Assembly (NCBI RefSeq): GCF_002843305.1
Contig: NZ_PGSG01000025.1
Coordinates: 62,001 to 126,000, forward strand
Direction of reading: 5' to 3'
Length of the DNA stretch: 64,000 bases
Source: Streptomyces barkulensis
Lineage (GTDB): Bacteria > Actinomycetota > Actinomycetes > Streptomycetales > Streptomycetaceae
The position numbers were made by a program, and so were the translations under genes. The notes under the pieces are model-generated. The model was not told the origin of the DNA. It was given only the letters and a program-made list of their open reading frames with translations, and searched no databases. Within the stretch, counting starts at the first letter, position 1, and every line of letters begins with the position of its first letter. Below, one piece after another: positions 40,806 through 51,497 of the stretch.

Positions 40806-43187
40806 GTGAAGAGCCAACGGAGGACGATCAGATCCGCCGCCCTGGCCACGACGGTCGCCGTCATAGGGGCGACCTTTCTGACCGCCGGCACCGCCTACGC
40901 CGGTGAGGGCACCGCACCCGACGGCCGTGACCCGGCCGCCGCGGAGCACGGCGACCACGCCAAGGACGGGCACAAGCGCGGCAAGGGCAAGAGCAAGGAC
41001 GGCAAGCACGTCGACCACGACCTGCCCGGCCCGCTCACCAAGAAGCAGCGCTCCCAGCGCCTCGCGGCCCTCGAGCGGCTCGCCTCCGGCCAGAAGCCCG
41101 TGACCAAGAACGGCTCCAAGGTCATGAAGCTCGGCGACGACAAGTACGTCGAGATGGAGCAGACCAAGACCGACAAGATCTTCACCATCCTCATCGAGTT
41201 CGGTGACAAGGTCGACCCGCAGTACGGCGGGACCCCCGGTCCGCTGCACAACCAGATCGCCGAGCCCGACCGCGAGCAGAACAACACCACGCTGTGGAAG
41301 GAGGACTTCAGCCAGGAGCACTTCGAGGAGATCTACTTCGGGGAGGGCGAGGGCTCGCTCAAGACGTACTACGAGACCCAGTCCTCCGGTAAGTACTCCG
41401 TCGACGGCATGGTCTCCGACTGGGTCAAGATCGAGTACAACGAGGCCCGCTACGGCAACAACGCCTGTGGCCAGAGCACCTGCAACACCGTCTGGGACGC
41501 CGTCCGCGACGGTGTGAACCAGTGGGTCGCCGACCAGAAGGCCGCCGGCAGCACCACCGAGGAGATCAAGGCCCAGCTGGCCGAGTACGACCAGTGGGAC
41601 CGCTACGACTTCGACGGTGACGGCAACTTCAACGAGCCCGACGGCTACCTGGACCACTTCCAGTTCGTCCACGCCGGCGAGGACGAGTCGGCCGGCGGCG
41701 GCGCGCAGGGCGAGGACGCCATCTGGGCCCACCGCTGGTACGCCTACGGCACCGACTACGGCAAGACCGGTCCCGAGTTCAACAGGGCCGGCGGCACCGA
41801 GATCGGCGACACCGGCATCTGGGTCGGCGACTACACCGTGCAGCCCGAGAACGGCGGCCTGGGCGTCTTCGCCCACGAGTACGGCCACGACCTCGGCCTG
41901 CCGGACCTGTACGACACCGCCGGCGGCGAGAACTCCACGGGCTTCTGGACCCTGATGTCGTCCGGCTCCTGGCTGAACAACGGCACCGACGCCATCGGCG
42001 ACTGGGCCGGCGAGATGACCGCCTGGGACAAGCTGTCCCTGGGCTGGCTGGACTACGAGACGGCCAAGGCCGCCACCAGGTCCACCCACAAGCTGGGCGT
42101 CTCCGCCTACCAGGGCAAGAACCCGCAGGCGCTGATCGTGGAGCTCCCCGAGAAGGAGGTCACGACCGAGGTCGTCGAGCCCGCGGCGGGCGAGAAGCAG
42201 TGGTGGAGCGGCAGCGGTGACGACCTGCGCAACTCCCTGACCCGCAGCGTCGACCTGACCGGGGCCTCCTCCGCGTCGCTCGACCTCAAGGGCTGGTGGG
42301 AGATCGAGGCCGGTTACGACTACCTCTACACCCAGGTCTCCACCGACGGCGGCGCCACCTGGACCGCCCTGGACGGCACCCGCAACGGCGAGCCGCTCGG
42401 CAAGGACGCCTCCGGCGCCCCCGCCCTCGACGGCTTCTCCGGTGGCTGGGAGGACCTCTCCTTCCCGCTGGACGCCTACGCCGGCAAGAAGATCGACCTC
42501 CGCTTCCACTACCGCACCGACGGCGGCGTGGCGGAGAAGGGCTTCACCGCCGACGAGATCACCATCACCGCCGACGGCCAGGCGATCGTCACCGACGGCG
42601 CCGAGGGCGACGACAACGGGTGGACGGCGAGCGGCTTCTCCCGCATCGGGGCGTCGTTCTCCAACCTCTACCCGCAGTTCTACATCGCCGAGAACCGTCA
42701 GTACGTCTCGTACGACAAGACGCTGAAGACCGGCCCGTACAACTTCGGCTGGCAGGACAGCCGCCCGGACTGGGTCGAGCGCTACGCGTACCAGAAGGGC
42801 CTGCTGATCTGGCTGTGGGACACCTCGCAGCTGGACAACAACACCAGCGCCCACCCGGGTGAGGGCCTGGTCCTCCCGGTCGACGCCCACCCCAGGGCCG
42901 AGAAGTGGGCCGACGGGACGCTGATGCGCAACCGCATCCAGTCCTACGACTCCACCTTCAGCTGGTACCCGACGCGCGGCATGACCCTGCACAAGAACGG
43001 CGAGGCCACCAAGGTCCGCTGGAAGCTGGGCAAGCCGTACTTCGACGACCACAGGGGTGCGTACTGGGACGAGTCCAACCCGACCGCGAGTGTGAAGGTG
43101 CCCGACACCAACACCCGCATCTCGATCGTCCACCAGCCGCTCAACGGCAAGACGATGACCGTCCGGGTCGGACCCTCCACCAGGTGA
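40806..43187 (+). CDS. Secreted immune inhibitor A-type M6 metalloprotease
   Basis: 793 residues from GTG at 40806. Sec signal peptide VKSQRRTIRSAALATTVAVIG...GTAYA, then a Lys/His/Asp-rich propeptide (HGDHAKDGHKRGKGKSKDGK). The zinc site is GVFAHEYGHDLGLPDLYD (HExxHxxGxxD, ~residue 356). Calcium-type loop DFDGDGNFNEPDG and the downstream immunoglobulin-like/MAM-type region (YDYLYTQVSTDGGATWTALD) match InhA proteins. Codon use is strongly optimised, suggesting high expression. Probable role in extracellular protein degradation during development. A GC hairpin with G-U pairs near 43259-43294 follows and may terminate it. Confidence 0.94.
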   Translation: MKSQRRTIRSAALATTVAVIGATFLTAGTAYAGEGTAPDGRDPAAAEHGDHAKDGHKRGKGKSKDGKHVDHDLPGPLTKKQRSQRLAALERLASGQKPVTKNGSKVMKLGDDKYVEMEQTKTDKIFTILIEFGDKVDPQYGGTPGPLHNQIAEPDREQNNTTLWKEDFSQEHFEEIYFGEGEGSLKTYYETQSSGKYSVDGMVSDWVKIEYNEARYGNNACGQSTCNTVWDAVRDGVNQWVADQKAAGSTTEEIKAQLAEYDQWDRYDFDGDGNFNEPDGYLDHFQFVHAGEDESAGGGAQGEDAIWAHRWYAYGTDYGKTGPEFNRAGGTEIGDTGIWVGDYTVQPENGGLGVFAHEYGHDLGLPDLYDTAGGENSTGFWTLMSSGSWLNNGTDAIGDWAGEMTAWDKLSLGWLDYETAKAATRSTHKLGVSAYQGKNPQALIVELPEKEVTTEVVEPAAGEKQWWSGSGDDLRNSLTRSVDLTGASSASLDLKGWWEIEAGYDYLYTQVSTDGGATWTALDGTRNGEPLGKDASGAPALDGFSGGWEDLSFPLDAYAGKKIDLRFHYRTDGGVAEKGFTADEITITADGQAIVTDGAEGDDNGWTASGFSRIGASFSNLYPQFYIAENRQYVSYDKTLKTGPYNFGWQDSRPDWVERYAYQKGLLIWLWDTSQLDNNTSAHPGEGLVLPVDAHPRAEKWADGTLMRNRIQSYDSTFSWYPTRGMTLHKNGEATKVRWKLGKPYFDDHRGAYWDESNPTASVKVPDTNTRISIVHQPLNGKTMTVRVGPSTR

Positions 43188-43368
43188 CACCCGCATGACA
43201 CCCGCGCGACGCCCATTGACGCGGCGTTCGCGCAGGTCACCGCGGTAAGGCAGGAAACGGTCGGCCGTCGCCCCCTAGCGGGCGGCGGCCGATCGTGCTG
43301 AGAATGCGCGTACCGTCCGAGGGCGGGTCGCCGTTGTTGACGTGGTGTATAACGGGGGAGTGGTGAAG

Positions 43369-43767
43369 ATGGCAGGCGGTGGCTGGACCAGGCTGCCGGA
43401 CGGCAGCGTGGTCGTGGCGCTCTCCGTGCCCCGGCCGGGGCACGGCGGACAGCGTGCCCGCTTCCTGGTCCACGCGGCCAACCGGGCCCGCGCCCTGACC
43501 CGGCTGAGAAACCTCGGCCTGCGCGCGGTCTACCTGCGCGGCAACGCCGAGCCGCCCACCCCCGACGAGATCAGCGCGGTGCTGCACCACCCCGACGGCC
43601 TGGTCTGGCGCCCGGCCCCGCAGCACGGAGCCGCCGATGCGGCCGGCCCCACCGGTACCGCCGGCCCCACCGGTACCGCCGGTGCGCCGGCCGGCGACGA
43701 GGGCGCGTACGCGGACAGCGGCTTCTGGCGGCCCATAGGCGCCCTGCGCCGCGCCGCGGCGGGCTGA
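43369..43767 (+). CDS. Hypothetical protein
   Basis: 132 residues from ATG at 43369, with GGGGGAG 8 nt upstream; GTGs at 43342 and 43363 are less well placed. The N-terminal 75 residues (WTRLPDGSVVVALSVPRPGHGGQRARFLVHAANRARALTRLRNLGLRAVYLRGN) look folded. The C-terminal half has a GPTGTAGPTGTAGAP repeat. Not recognised as a named family; similar short proteins occur in streptomycetes. The TTGTTGAC at 43333 suggests its own promoter. Confidence 0.68.
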   Translation: MAGGGWTRLPDGSVVVALSVPRPGHGGQRARFLVHAANRARALTRLRNLGLRAVYLRGNAEPPTPDEISAVLHHPDGLVWRPAPQHGAADAAGPTGTAGPTGTAGAPAGDEGAYADSGFWRPIGALRRAAAG

Positions 43768-43802
43768 GGTCCCGGCCGCCCCGGCCGGCACGGCTGCCGG
43801 AT

Positions 43803-44396
43803 TCAGGCGGCGCGGACCACCGGCTCGCCCGACAGCTCCACACCCGCCCCGCGCATCTCCTCCAGCGCCAGCTCGGTGGTCGGCGCCGCCACCCCGGCCG
43901 TCATGCCGAGCAGCACCCGGGTTCGGAAGCCCTCGCGGGCCGCGTCCAGCGCGGTCGCGCGCACGCAGTGGTCGGTGGCGATGCCCACCACGTCCACCTC
44001 CGTCACACCGTGGGAGCGCAGCCAGTCGGCGAGCGGGGTGCCGTTCTCGTCCTTCCCCTCGAAGCCGCTGTAGGCGGCGGCGTACGCGCCCTTGTCGAAG
44101 ACCGCGTCGATCGAGCCGGAGGCGACGGCCGGCGCGAAGTTCGGGTGGAAGCCCACGCCCTCGGTCCCGGCCACGCAGTGCGCGGGCCAGGAGTGGCGGA
44201 AGTCGGGGTGGTCGGAGAAGTGGTCACCCGGGGAGACGTGGTGGTCGCGGGTGGCCACCACGTGGCGGTATCCGGCGGTGCTCTGCCCGACGAGGTCGGT
44301 GATGGCCGCGGCCACGTCGGCACCCCCCGCCACCGCGAGGCTGCCGCCCTCACAGAAGTCGTTCTGGACGTCTACGACGATCAGGGCCCGGTGCAT
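43803..44396 (-). CDS. pncA: Nicotinamidase (isochorismatase-like hydrolase)
   Basis: 197 residues. Converts nicotinamide to nicotinate for NAD salvage. Catalytic triad of PncA-type enzymes: Asp in VVDVQNDFCEGGSL (~residue 10), Lys in AVFDKGAYAAAYSGF (~104), Cys in GIATDHCVRATALDA (~145); metal ligands in TRDHHVSPGDHFSDHP. It lies 187 bp downstream of the nicotinate phosphoribosyltransferase gene on the same strand, together forming the Preiss-Handler entry. Starts MHRALIVVD; the upstream ATG adds only MCT. Confidence 0.93.
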   Translation of the reverse strand: MHRALIVVDVQNDFCEGGSLAVAGGADVAAAITDLVGQSTAGYRHVVATRDHHVSPGDHFSDHPDFRHSWPAHCVAGTEGVGFHPNFAPAVASGSIDAVFDKGAYAAAYSGFEGKDENGTPLADWLRSHGVTEVDVVGIATDHCVRATALDAAREGFRTRVLLGMTAGVAAPTTELALEEMRGAGVELSGEPVVRAA

Positions 44397-44583
44397 GGTG
44401 CACACCTTTCGGCTGGAGTGGCTGTGGCTGGCTAGCTGGGACTGGGACTGGGACTGGGACCGGCGGACCGGTCGGGACCGGTCACTGTGGCCGGCCGCGG
44501 TCCGCAGGGGGGGGGACGGGGGCGGGGACGTGTCCGACCTTAGACACTCGGCGTCCGCCGCGGGAGTGTGTGGGCGCCGCGCC
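44397..44583. repeat. Low-complexity spacer between the NAD-salvage genes
   Basis: Contains TGGGAC repeated four times (44437-44460), the palindromic GACCGGTC twice, and a nine-G run near 44506-44514. A polymorphic, slippage-prone stretch; no gene. Confidence 0.75.
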
Positions 44584-45918
44584 TCACCCCCCGGTGTACT
44601 CGGTGGGCAGGACCGGCTCGCCGCGCGAGAGCTGCGCCGCCGACAGCGGCAGTCCGTCGAGGGCCCGCAGATGCCGCTCGCGGGCCGCCTCCAGCCGCTC
44701 GCGGGCCACGATCTCGCCGCCGCGGACCAGGTCCACCGTCAGCAGGTGGTCCGCCAGCCGCGCGGGCACCTCGCCGGTGCCGACGACCTCGGCCTCGGCC
44801 ACGCCGTCCGCGTCCGGCCGCCGGGCGGCCCACTTCACGCCCCCGACCGACAGCTTCCCGCCCATGGACTTCTTCGCCACCGGGCGCAGCGGGGACCGGG
44901 GATCGCAGGAGTCGGCGCGGGCCACCAGCTTGTAGACCATCGAGGCCGTGGGATGCCCGCTGCCGGTGACCAGCTGGGTGCCCACCCCGTAGGCGTCCAC
45001 CGGCGCGGCGGCCAGCGAGGCGATGGCGTACTCGTCCAGATCGCTGGTCACGACGATCCTGGTGTCCCGCGCACCCAGCTCGTCGAGCTGCTGCCGCACC
45101 CGGTGGGCGAGCAGCAGCAGGTCGCCGGAGTCGATGCGCACCGCGCCCAGGCCGGGGCCCGCCACCTCCACGGCGGTGCGGACGGCCTCGGCCACGTCGT
45201 AGGTGTCCACCAGGAGCGTGGTGCCACTGCCCATGGACTCCACCTGTGCGGTGAAGGCGTCCCGCTCGGTGTCGTGCAGCAGGGTGAAGGCATGGGCGCT
45301 GGTGCCGGTGGTGGGGATGCCGTAGCGGAAGCCGGCGGCCAGGTCGGAGGTGGTGGAGAAACCGCCGACGTACGCCGCCCGGGCCGCGGCCACCGCCGAC
45401 AGCTCGTGGGTGCGGCGTGCGCCCATCTCGATCAGCGGGCGCCCCCGGGCCGCGACGGCCATCCGGGACGCGGCGGCGGCGACGGCCGAGTCGTGGTTGA
45501 GGATCGACAGGATCACCGTCTCCAGCAGCACGCACTCGGCGAAGGTGCCCTCCACCCGCATGACGGGCGAGCCGGGGAAGTAGACCTCGCCCTCCGGATA
45601 GCCGCTGATGTCGCCGCGGAAGCGGTAGCCGGCCAGCCACTGAAGGGTCGGCTCGTCCACCACGTCCCGCTCGCGCAGGAACTCCAGGATCTCCGGCTCG
45701 AAGCGGAAGTTCGCCACCGCGTCCAGGACCCTTCCGGTGCCCGCCACCACGCCGTAGCGGCGGCCCTCGGGCAGACGGCGGGTGAAGACCTCGAAGACGG
45801 AGCGCCGGTCGGCGGTACCGCCGCGCAACGCCGCCTGGACCATGGTGAGTTCGTAGTGGTCGGTGAACAGGGCGGTGGACGGCACGGCGACCGGCAGGCC
45901 CAGGTCTGCGGTGTTCAT
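44584..45918 (-). CDS. pncB: Nicotinate phosphoribosyltransferase
   Basis: 444 residues. Converts nicotinate and PRPP to NaMN. Signatures: [18 protein letters not shown] at the N-terminus, the conserved Arg/Phe region [46 protein letters not shown] (phosphoribosylation His region), [16 protein letters not shown] and [15 protein letters not shown] sequence of PncB group II. Start [13 protein letters not shown] at 45918. The promoter region shared with clpS carries a perfect TCGTCA/TGACGA operator-like repeat. Confidence 0.95.
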   Translation of the reverse strand: MNTADLGLPVAVPSTALFTDHYELTMVQAALRGGTADRRSVFEVFTRRLPEGRRYGVVAGTGRVLDAVANFRFEPEILEFLRERDVVDEPTLQWLAGYRFRGDISGYPEGEVYFPGSPVMRVEGTFAECVLLETVILSILNHDSAVAAAASRMAVAARGRPLIEMGARRTHELSAVAAARAAYVGGFSTTSDLAAGFRYGIPTTGTSAHAFTLLHDTERDAFTAQVESMGSGTTLLVDTYDVAEAVRTAVEVAGPGLGAVRIDSGDLLLLAHRVRQQLDELGARDTRIVVTSDLDEYAIASLAAAPVDAYGVGTQLVTGSGHPTASMVYKLVARADSCDPRSPLRPVAKKSMGGKLSVGGVKWAARRPDADGVAEAEVVGTGEVPARLADHLLTVDLVRGGEIVARERLEAARERHLRALDGLPLSAAQLSRGEPVLPTEYTGG

Positions 45919-45940
45919 GGAACGGATGCTACCCCCAATC

Positions 45941-45955
45941 TCGTCACTTTGACGA
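45941..45955. promoter_or_regulatory. Operator-like palindrome upstream of pncB
   Basis: TCGTCA-CTT-TGACGA, a perfect 6-bp inverted repeat with 3-bp spacer, 23 bp upstream of the pncB ATG and inside the divergent pncB/clpS region. It differs from the NrtR-type NAD operator I know. Regulator unidentified. Confidence 0.55.
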
Positions 45956-46028
45956 TATTCGGTTCCGGGGGAACGCGCCGCAGCCCGCCGGAGCCCCGTT
46001 TGCGTCGCCGCCCGGCCGAAGTGGCAGC

Positions 46029-46442
46029 ATGGGAACCGTGAGCGACGACACACACCGGATGACCCCCTCCGCCGTCGCGGTCGTGCGGCCGCCCGCCGCG
46101 GACCGCGTACCCGGTCCGTGCGGCGCCCATGTGGCGCGGCTGTCGGTCGCCCCCACCGAGATCACCCGTCCCGCCTCTGACGAGGCGCCCGAGGCGGTCT
46201 CCGAGCCGGACGTCCCGTGGGTGACGGTCGTCCACAACGACCCGGTGAACCTGATGAGTTACGTGACCTATGTGTTCCAGACCTACTTCGGGTACCCGAA
46301 GGAGAAGGCCAGGAAGCTGATGATGGACGTCCACCACAAGGGCCGCGCGGTCGTCTCCAGCGGCAGCCGCGAGGAGATGGAGCGCGACGTGCAGGCCATG
46401 CACGGCTACGGCCTGTGGGCGACCCTCCAGCAGGACCGCTGA
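46029..46442 (+). CDS. clpS: ATP-dependent Clp protease adaptor ClpS
   Basis: Adaptor that hands N-degron substrates to the Clp ATPase. Core: [73 protein letters not shown], with the binding pocket residues of ClpS (N-D in HNDPVN, M-x-x-V-H). Start is uncertain: ATG 46029 (137 aa), GTG 46038, ATG 46068 or GTG 46131 (about 103 aa); homologues are usually ~100 aa, so the N-terminal 35 residues, rich in Ala/Pro/Arg, may be untranslated. The stop overlaps the next gene (TGATG). Confidence 0.9.
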   Translation: MGTVSDDTHRMTPSAVAVVRPPAADRVPGPCGAHVARLSVAPTEITRPASDEAPEAVSEPDVPWVTVVHNDPVNLMSYVTYVFQTYFGYPKEKARKLMMDVHHKGRAVVSSGSREEMERDVQAMHGYGLWATLQQDR

Positions 46443-47047
46443 TGGCCGGGCTCTTCCAGCCCGCGGCGGGCGTGCCCGGAGGCGCCGCCGTCGCGCTCGA
46501 CGAGGTGGAGATCTCCATCCTGCGCAGCCTCGCCGTCCAGCTCCTGGAGCTCATCGGCCCCGGCCCGGGGGCGGACGAGGCCGGCGGCGAACAGGACCCG
46601 CTCGCCGCGCTGATGGCCGACGGCCCCACCGAGCCGCCCTCCGATCCGGCGCTGGCCAGGCTCTTCCCCGACGCCTACGGCGGCCCCGGCGCCGGAGGGG
46701 ACGCCGGGACGCGGGAGGCCGCCGCGGAGTTCCGGCGCTACACCGAGAACGACCTGCGCGCCCGCAAGCGCGAGGACGGCCTCGCCGTCGTGCGCACCCT
46801 GGACTCCCTGGCCACCGCCGGCGAGGGGGGAGCGGTGCTCACCCTCACCCCCGAGCAGTCGCGCCAGTGGCTCGGCGCGCTCAACGACCTGCGGCTGGCC
46901 ATCGGCGCGCGTCTGGAGATCACCGAGGACGAGGACGGCGACGAGCTGTACGCGCTGCCGGACGGCGACCCGCGCAAACCGATGGTGATGGCGTATCTGT
47001 GGCTGGGGGCGCTCCAGGAGTCGCTGGTGGAGACCCTGGCGCCCTGA
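46442..47047 (+). CDS. DUF2017 family protein
   Basis: 201 residues, ATG overlapping the clpS stop. Signatures: VALDEVEISILRSLAVQLLELIGPG, FRRYTENDLRARKREDGLAVVRTL, LTPEQSRQWLGALNDLRLAIGARLEI and MAYLWLGALQESLVETL. All-alpha conserved actinobacterial family that nearly always follows clpS. It may act in N-degron proteolysis or its regulation, but no activity is known. Confidence 0.93.
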   Translation: MAGLFQPAAGVPGGAAVALDEVEISILRSLAVQLLELIGPGPGADEAGGEQDPLAALMADGPTEPPSDPALARLFPDAYGGPGAGGDAGTREAAAEFRRYTENDLRARKREDGLAVVRTLDSLATAGEGGAVLTLTPEQSRQWLGALNDLRLAIGARLEITEDEDGDELYALPDGDPRKPMVMAYLWLGALQESLVETLAP

Positions 47048-47541
47048 CGGCCCGCCGGTTCGGACCGGCGGCCCGGGGCGCCGCTCCGGGCCGCCGGCGG
47101 GGCACGGCTGTAAACGGCGTGGCACGGCTGCACACGGCGGGGCACGGCGGCAGTGTCCTGCGGGCCGGTGTTTTCCGGCATTTATTTGTGCCATACATTA
47201 AAAAGTCTCTACGGGCCCGTCGTGTCGCACAGGGTCACCGAAACTCTCCGTTTATCGGATGCGACACCCCTTCGGGCGGAGATGATGCCCGTTTCGCCCC
47301 CGAATTCCCCTGTGTGATCCGACCGTAATATGAACATGTGATCCAGGTCACACCGGCGCGGTAGCGCAGCGTGATAGGAACTCCCAACCCGATTTTTATC
47401 CGAGTCTTACAACCCGGAGAACTTCGGAGGAAACTGCGCGCGAGACCGGACGCCGAGGTTGGTCCGTTCGCCGTACCACCGGCAACCACCGTTGCACCCG
47501 CCCCCACACGTCCCCGCAGCCGCTACAGCCAGAGGGAACCC
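47048..47541 (+). promoter_or_regulatory. 494-bp AT-rich regulatory region of the AGCS symporter
   Basis: Contains an AT-rich stretch TTTATTTGTGCCATACATTAAAAAG near 47180-47205, an imperfect long-range repeat GTGTCGCA (47222-47229) with TGCGACAC (47260-47267), and a CRP-type palindrome at 47337-47352. Downstream is about 190 nt of leader. I looked for a glycine riboswitch, as often found with such transporters, and did not see its conserved core. Confidence 0.55.
47337..47352. promoter_or_regulatory. CRP-type binding site
   Basis: TGTGATCCAGGTCACA fits TGTGA-N6-TCACA exactly, the consensus for CRP/FNR-family dimers; Streptomyces Crp is known to bind GTG-N6-CAC. A second half site (TGTGTGATCC) lies at 47311. 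Position is 190 bp upstream of the symporter ATG. Confidence 0.75.
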
Positions 47542-49110
47542 ATGGCAAACGAAACCTGGACGACACGACTCGATGAATCGATCACCGAATTCGTCGATCC
47601 GATCGCGTCGGCAATCAGCGAGATCGTCTTCTACACCATTCCGCTCGGGGACACCGAGTTCCCCTGGATCGTCGGCTGGCTGGTGGTCGCGGGACTGGTG
47701 TTCACCGGATACTTCGGCTTCGCCCAGGTCCGCCACCTGCCCAAGGCCCTCAAACTGGTCCGCGGCAAGTACGACCAGAAGGACGCCCCCGGTGAGGTGA
47801 ACCACTTCCAGGCCCTCACCTCCGCAGTCTCCGGCACCGTCGGACTCGGCAACATCGCCGGTGTGGCCATCGCGGTCACCATCGGCGGCCCCGGCGCCAC
47901 CTTCTGGATGATCGTCTGCGGTCTGCTGGGCATGGCGACCAAGTTCGTCGAGTGCACCCTCGGCGTGAAGTACCGCGAGGTCCACGCCGACGGCACCGTC
48001 TCCGGCGGCCCGATGCACTACCTGCGCAAGGGCATGGCCGAGCGCGGCCTGGGCGGCCTGGGCAAGGTGCTCGCCGTCGGCTCCGCCGTCGCCCTGCTGT
48101 TCTTCACCTTCTTCGGCGGCAACCTCTTCCAGGTCAACCAGAGCCTGGAGCAGCTCCAGTCCGTCACCGGCGGCGAGGACAGCCTCTTCAGCAGCTCCGG
48201 CGGCGCCCTCTTCTTCGGCATCCTGATCGCCGCCCTGGTCGCCCTGGTCCTCCTCGGCGGCATGCGCTCCATCGGCGCCGTCACCAGCCGGCTGGTCCCC
48301 GCGATGGCGATCGTCTACGTCGTCGCCTGCCTCTTCGTCATCCTGACCAACGTCACCGCCGTGCCCGACGCCGTCTCCGACATCATCGTGGGCGCCTTCG
48401 CCCCCGAGGGCGTGGCCGGCGGCCTCATCGGCGCCCTGATCGTCGGCTTCCAGCGCGCCGCCTTCTCCAACGAGGCGGGCATCGGCTCGGCCCCCATCGC
48501 CCACTCCGCGGTGAAGACCAAGCGCCCCGCCACCGAGGGCCTGGTCGCGATGATCGAGCCGTTCATCGACACCGTCGTCGTCTGCACCATGACCGCGCTG
48601 ACCATCGTCATCGCCCGCACCCCGAGCTGGGAGGCGGCCCGCGAGGCCAACGCCAACGGCGAGCCGATCGCCTCCGGCGTCTCGCTCACCTCGGACGCCT
48701 TCGAGAGCGCGATCTCCTGGTTCCCCTACATCCTGGCCGTCGCGGTCCTGCTCTTCGCCTTCTCCACGATCATCACCTGGAGCTACTACGGCATGAAGGC
48801 GTGGACCTACCTCTTCGGCCGCACCAGGACCAGCGAGAACGTCTACAAGGTGCTCTTCAGCCTCATCGTCATCACCGGTGCGCTGATGTCGCTGTCCTCC
48901 CTGGTCTCCCTGGCCGACTCCTTCCTGTTCCTCGCCGCGGTGTTCAACATCATCGGCCTCTACCTGCTGGCGCCCGTCGTCAGGCGTGAGCTCAACCGCG
49001 TCGTGGACTACATCCGCCGGCGCGACGCCGGTGAGAGCGACGAGCAGATCGAGGCCTCCGAGGCAGCCGGCCCCGGCGGCGCCGGCGGAACCCCCACACT
49101 CGCCAAGTGA
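47542..49110 (+). CDS. Alanine or glycine:cation symporter (AGCS family)
   Basis: 522 residues with ten to eleven membrane helices. Family landmarks: FQALTSAVSGTVGLGNIAGVAIAVTIGGPGATFWM (~residue 90-125), GGPMHYLRKGMAERGLG, FQRAAFSNEAGIGSAPIAHSAVKT (~312) and IITWSYYGMKAWTYLFG. Imports alanine, glycine or D-amino acids with Na+. The N-terminus before the first helix is short and hydrophilic; the C-terminal tail is acidic (AGESDEQIEASEAAG). Upstream CRP-type site suggests control by carbon or cAMP status. Terminated by a 19-bp hairpin. Confidence 0.95.
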   Translation: MANETWTTRLDESITEFVDPIASAISEIVFYTIPLGDTEFPWIVGWLVVAGLVFTGYFGFAQVRHLPKALKLVRGKYDQKDAPGEVNHFQALTSAVSGTVGLGNIAGVAIAVTIGGPGATFWMIVCGLLGMATKFVECTLGVKYREVHADGTVSGGPMHYLRKGMAERGLGGLGKVLAVGSAVALLFFTFFGGNLFQVNQSLEQLQSVTGGEDSLFSSSGGALFFGILIAALVALVLLGGMRSIGAVTSRLVPAMAIVYVVACLFVILTNVTAVPDAVSDIIVGAFAPEGVAGGLIGALIVGFQRAAFSNEAGIGSAPIAHSAVKTKRPATEGLVAMIEPFIDTVVVCTMTALTIVIARTPSWEAAREANANGEPIASGVSLTSDAFESAISWFPYILAVAVLLFAFSTIITWSYYGMKAWTYLFGRTRTSENVYKVLFSLIVITGALMSLSSLVSLADSFLFLAAVFNIIGLYLLAPVVRRELNRVVDYIRRRDAGESDEQIEASEAAGPGGAGGTPTLAK

Positions 49111-49141
49111 CACCCGCCGCCCCCGGGGGCGGCAGAGCACC

Positions 49142-49186
49142 GCGGGGCCCCGCCCGTACCGCACACCGGTACGGGCGGGGCCCCGC
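49142..49186. terminator. Terminator after the AGCS symporter
   Basis: 19-bp perfect stem GCGGGGCCCCGCCCGTACC with a 7-nt loop GCACACC, starting 31 bp after the stop. Confidence 0.88.
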
Positions 49187-49213
49187 CCGCGCGTCCTGCC
49201 TATGCTGTCGCCC

Positions 49214-49645
49214 ATGCTGACCATCACCCAGGAGCTGCACGACAAGATCGTGGCCCACGCCCGCCGGGACCACCCCGACGAGGCGTGCGGCATCATCGCG
49301 GGCCCGGCCGGCAGCGGACGCCCCGAGCGCTTCATCCCCATGCTGAACGCCGCCCGCTCGCCCACGTTCTACGAGTTCGACTCCGCGGACCTGCTGAAGC
49401 TCTACCGCGAGATGGACGACCGCGACGAGGAGCCGGTGGTCGTCTACCACTCCCACACCGCCACCGAGGCCTACCCCTCGCGCACCGACGTCGCCTACGC
49501 CGGCGAGCCCGGCGCCCACTACGTCCTGGTCTCCACCGCGGAGTGCGGCAACGACGAGGGGCCCTTCTCCTTCCGCTCCTTCCGCATCGTCGACGGCGAG
49601 ATCACCGAGGAGGAGGTCAGGATCGTCCCCGCCTACGAGGACTGA
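49214..49645 (+). CDS. mec: Mec-type JAMM (M67) metalloprotease for the sulfur carrier CysO
   Basis: 143 residues. JAMM motif: Glu in DHPDEACGIIAGP (~residue 22), HSHTATEAYPSRTD (HxH-x7-SxxD, ~residue 80), with the Asp/Tyr triad of zinc-dependent MPN+ isopeptidases. In mycobacteria Mec cleaves cysteine off CysO; the same family trims the CysO C-terminus. It heads the locus with the leader peptide, CysO and CysM. Start ATG 49214; a TATGCT -10 hexamer ends 9 bp upstream, so the transcript leader is short. Confidence 0.9.
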   Translation: MLTITQELHDKIVAHARRDHPDEACGIIAGPAGSGRPERFIPMLNAARSPTFYEFDSADLLKLYREMDDRDEEPVVVYHSHTATEAYPSRTDVAYAGEPGAHYVLVSTAECGNDEGPFSFRSFRIVDGEITEEEVRIVPAYED

Positions 49646-49734
49646 CCCCGGCCCCTGACGACAGGCGAGACGGCAGGGTCCGCATCCTGGAACAGGTATC
49701 CGGTTCCCGAGGCGGGAATCGTTACGATGAGCCC

Positions 49735-51202
<1,468 letters not shown>

Positions 51203-51497
51203 GCCCGGCCCGCACACCCAGCGCCGGCGACACCCCGCCCGCCGCGCCCGCCGCGTCCGCCGCGTCCCCTCCGGCAGCCGGGAGCGGCGGTGCGGGGGCG
51301 CGGTGCGGGGGCGCCCGCCACCGAGGCCGTGCGCCCCCCGAGGCCCGCACACCGCGCTGCCCGCCCCCGCGCCGCCCCCGCGCCGCCCCCGCCCTGGTGA
51401 TTCCGCCCACAACGGGGCACTGCGGAGGAGCCACCGGCCCCCATGCGCCTTACGCTCAGGTAACCCCTCTTCCCGGGCCACGGAGGTTCCTTCCCCT

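Noticed and set aside
47048..47541. Glycine or c-di-AMP riboswitch upstream of the symporter
   Set aside because: I could not find the conserved cores of either class; only the CRP site is supported.
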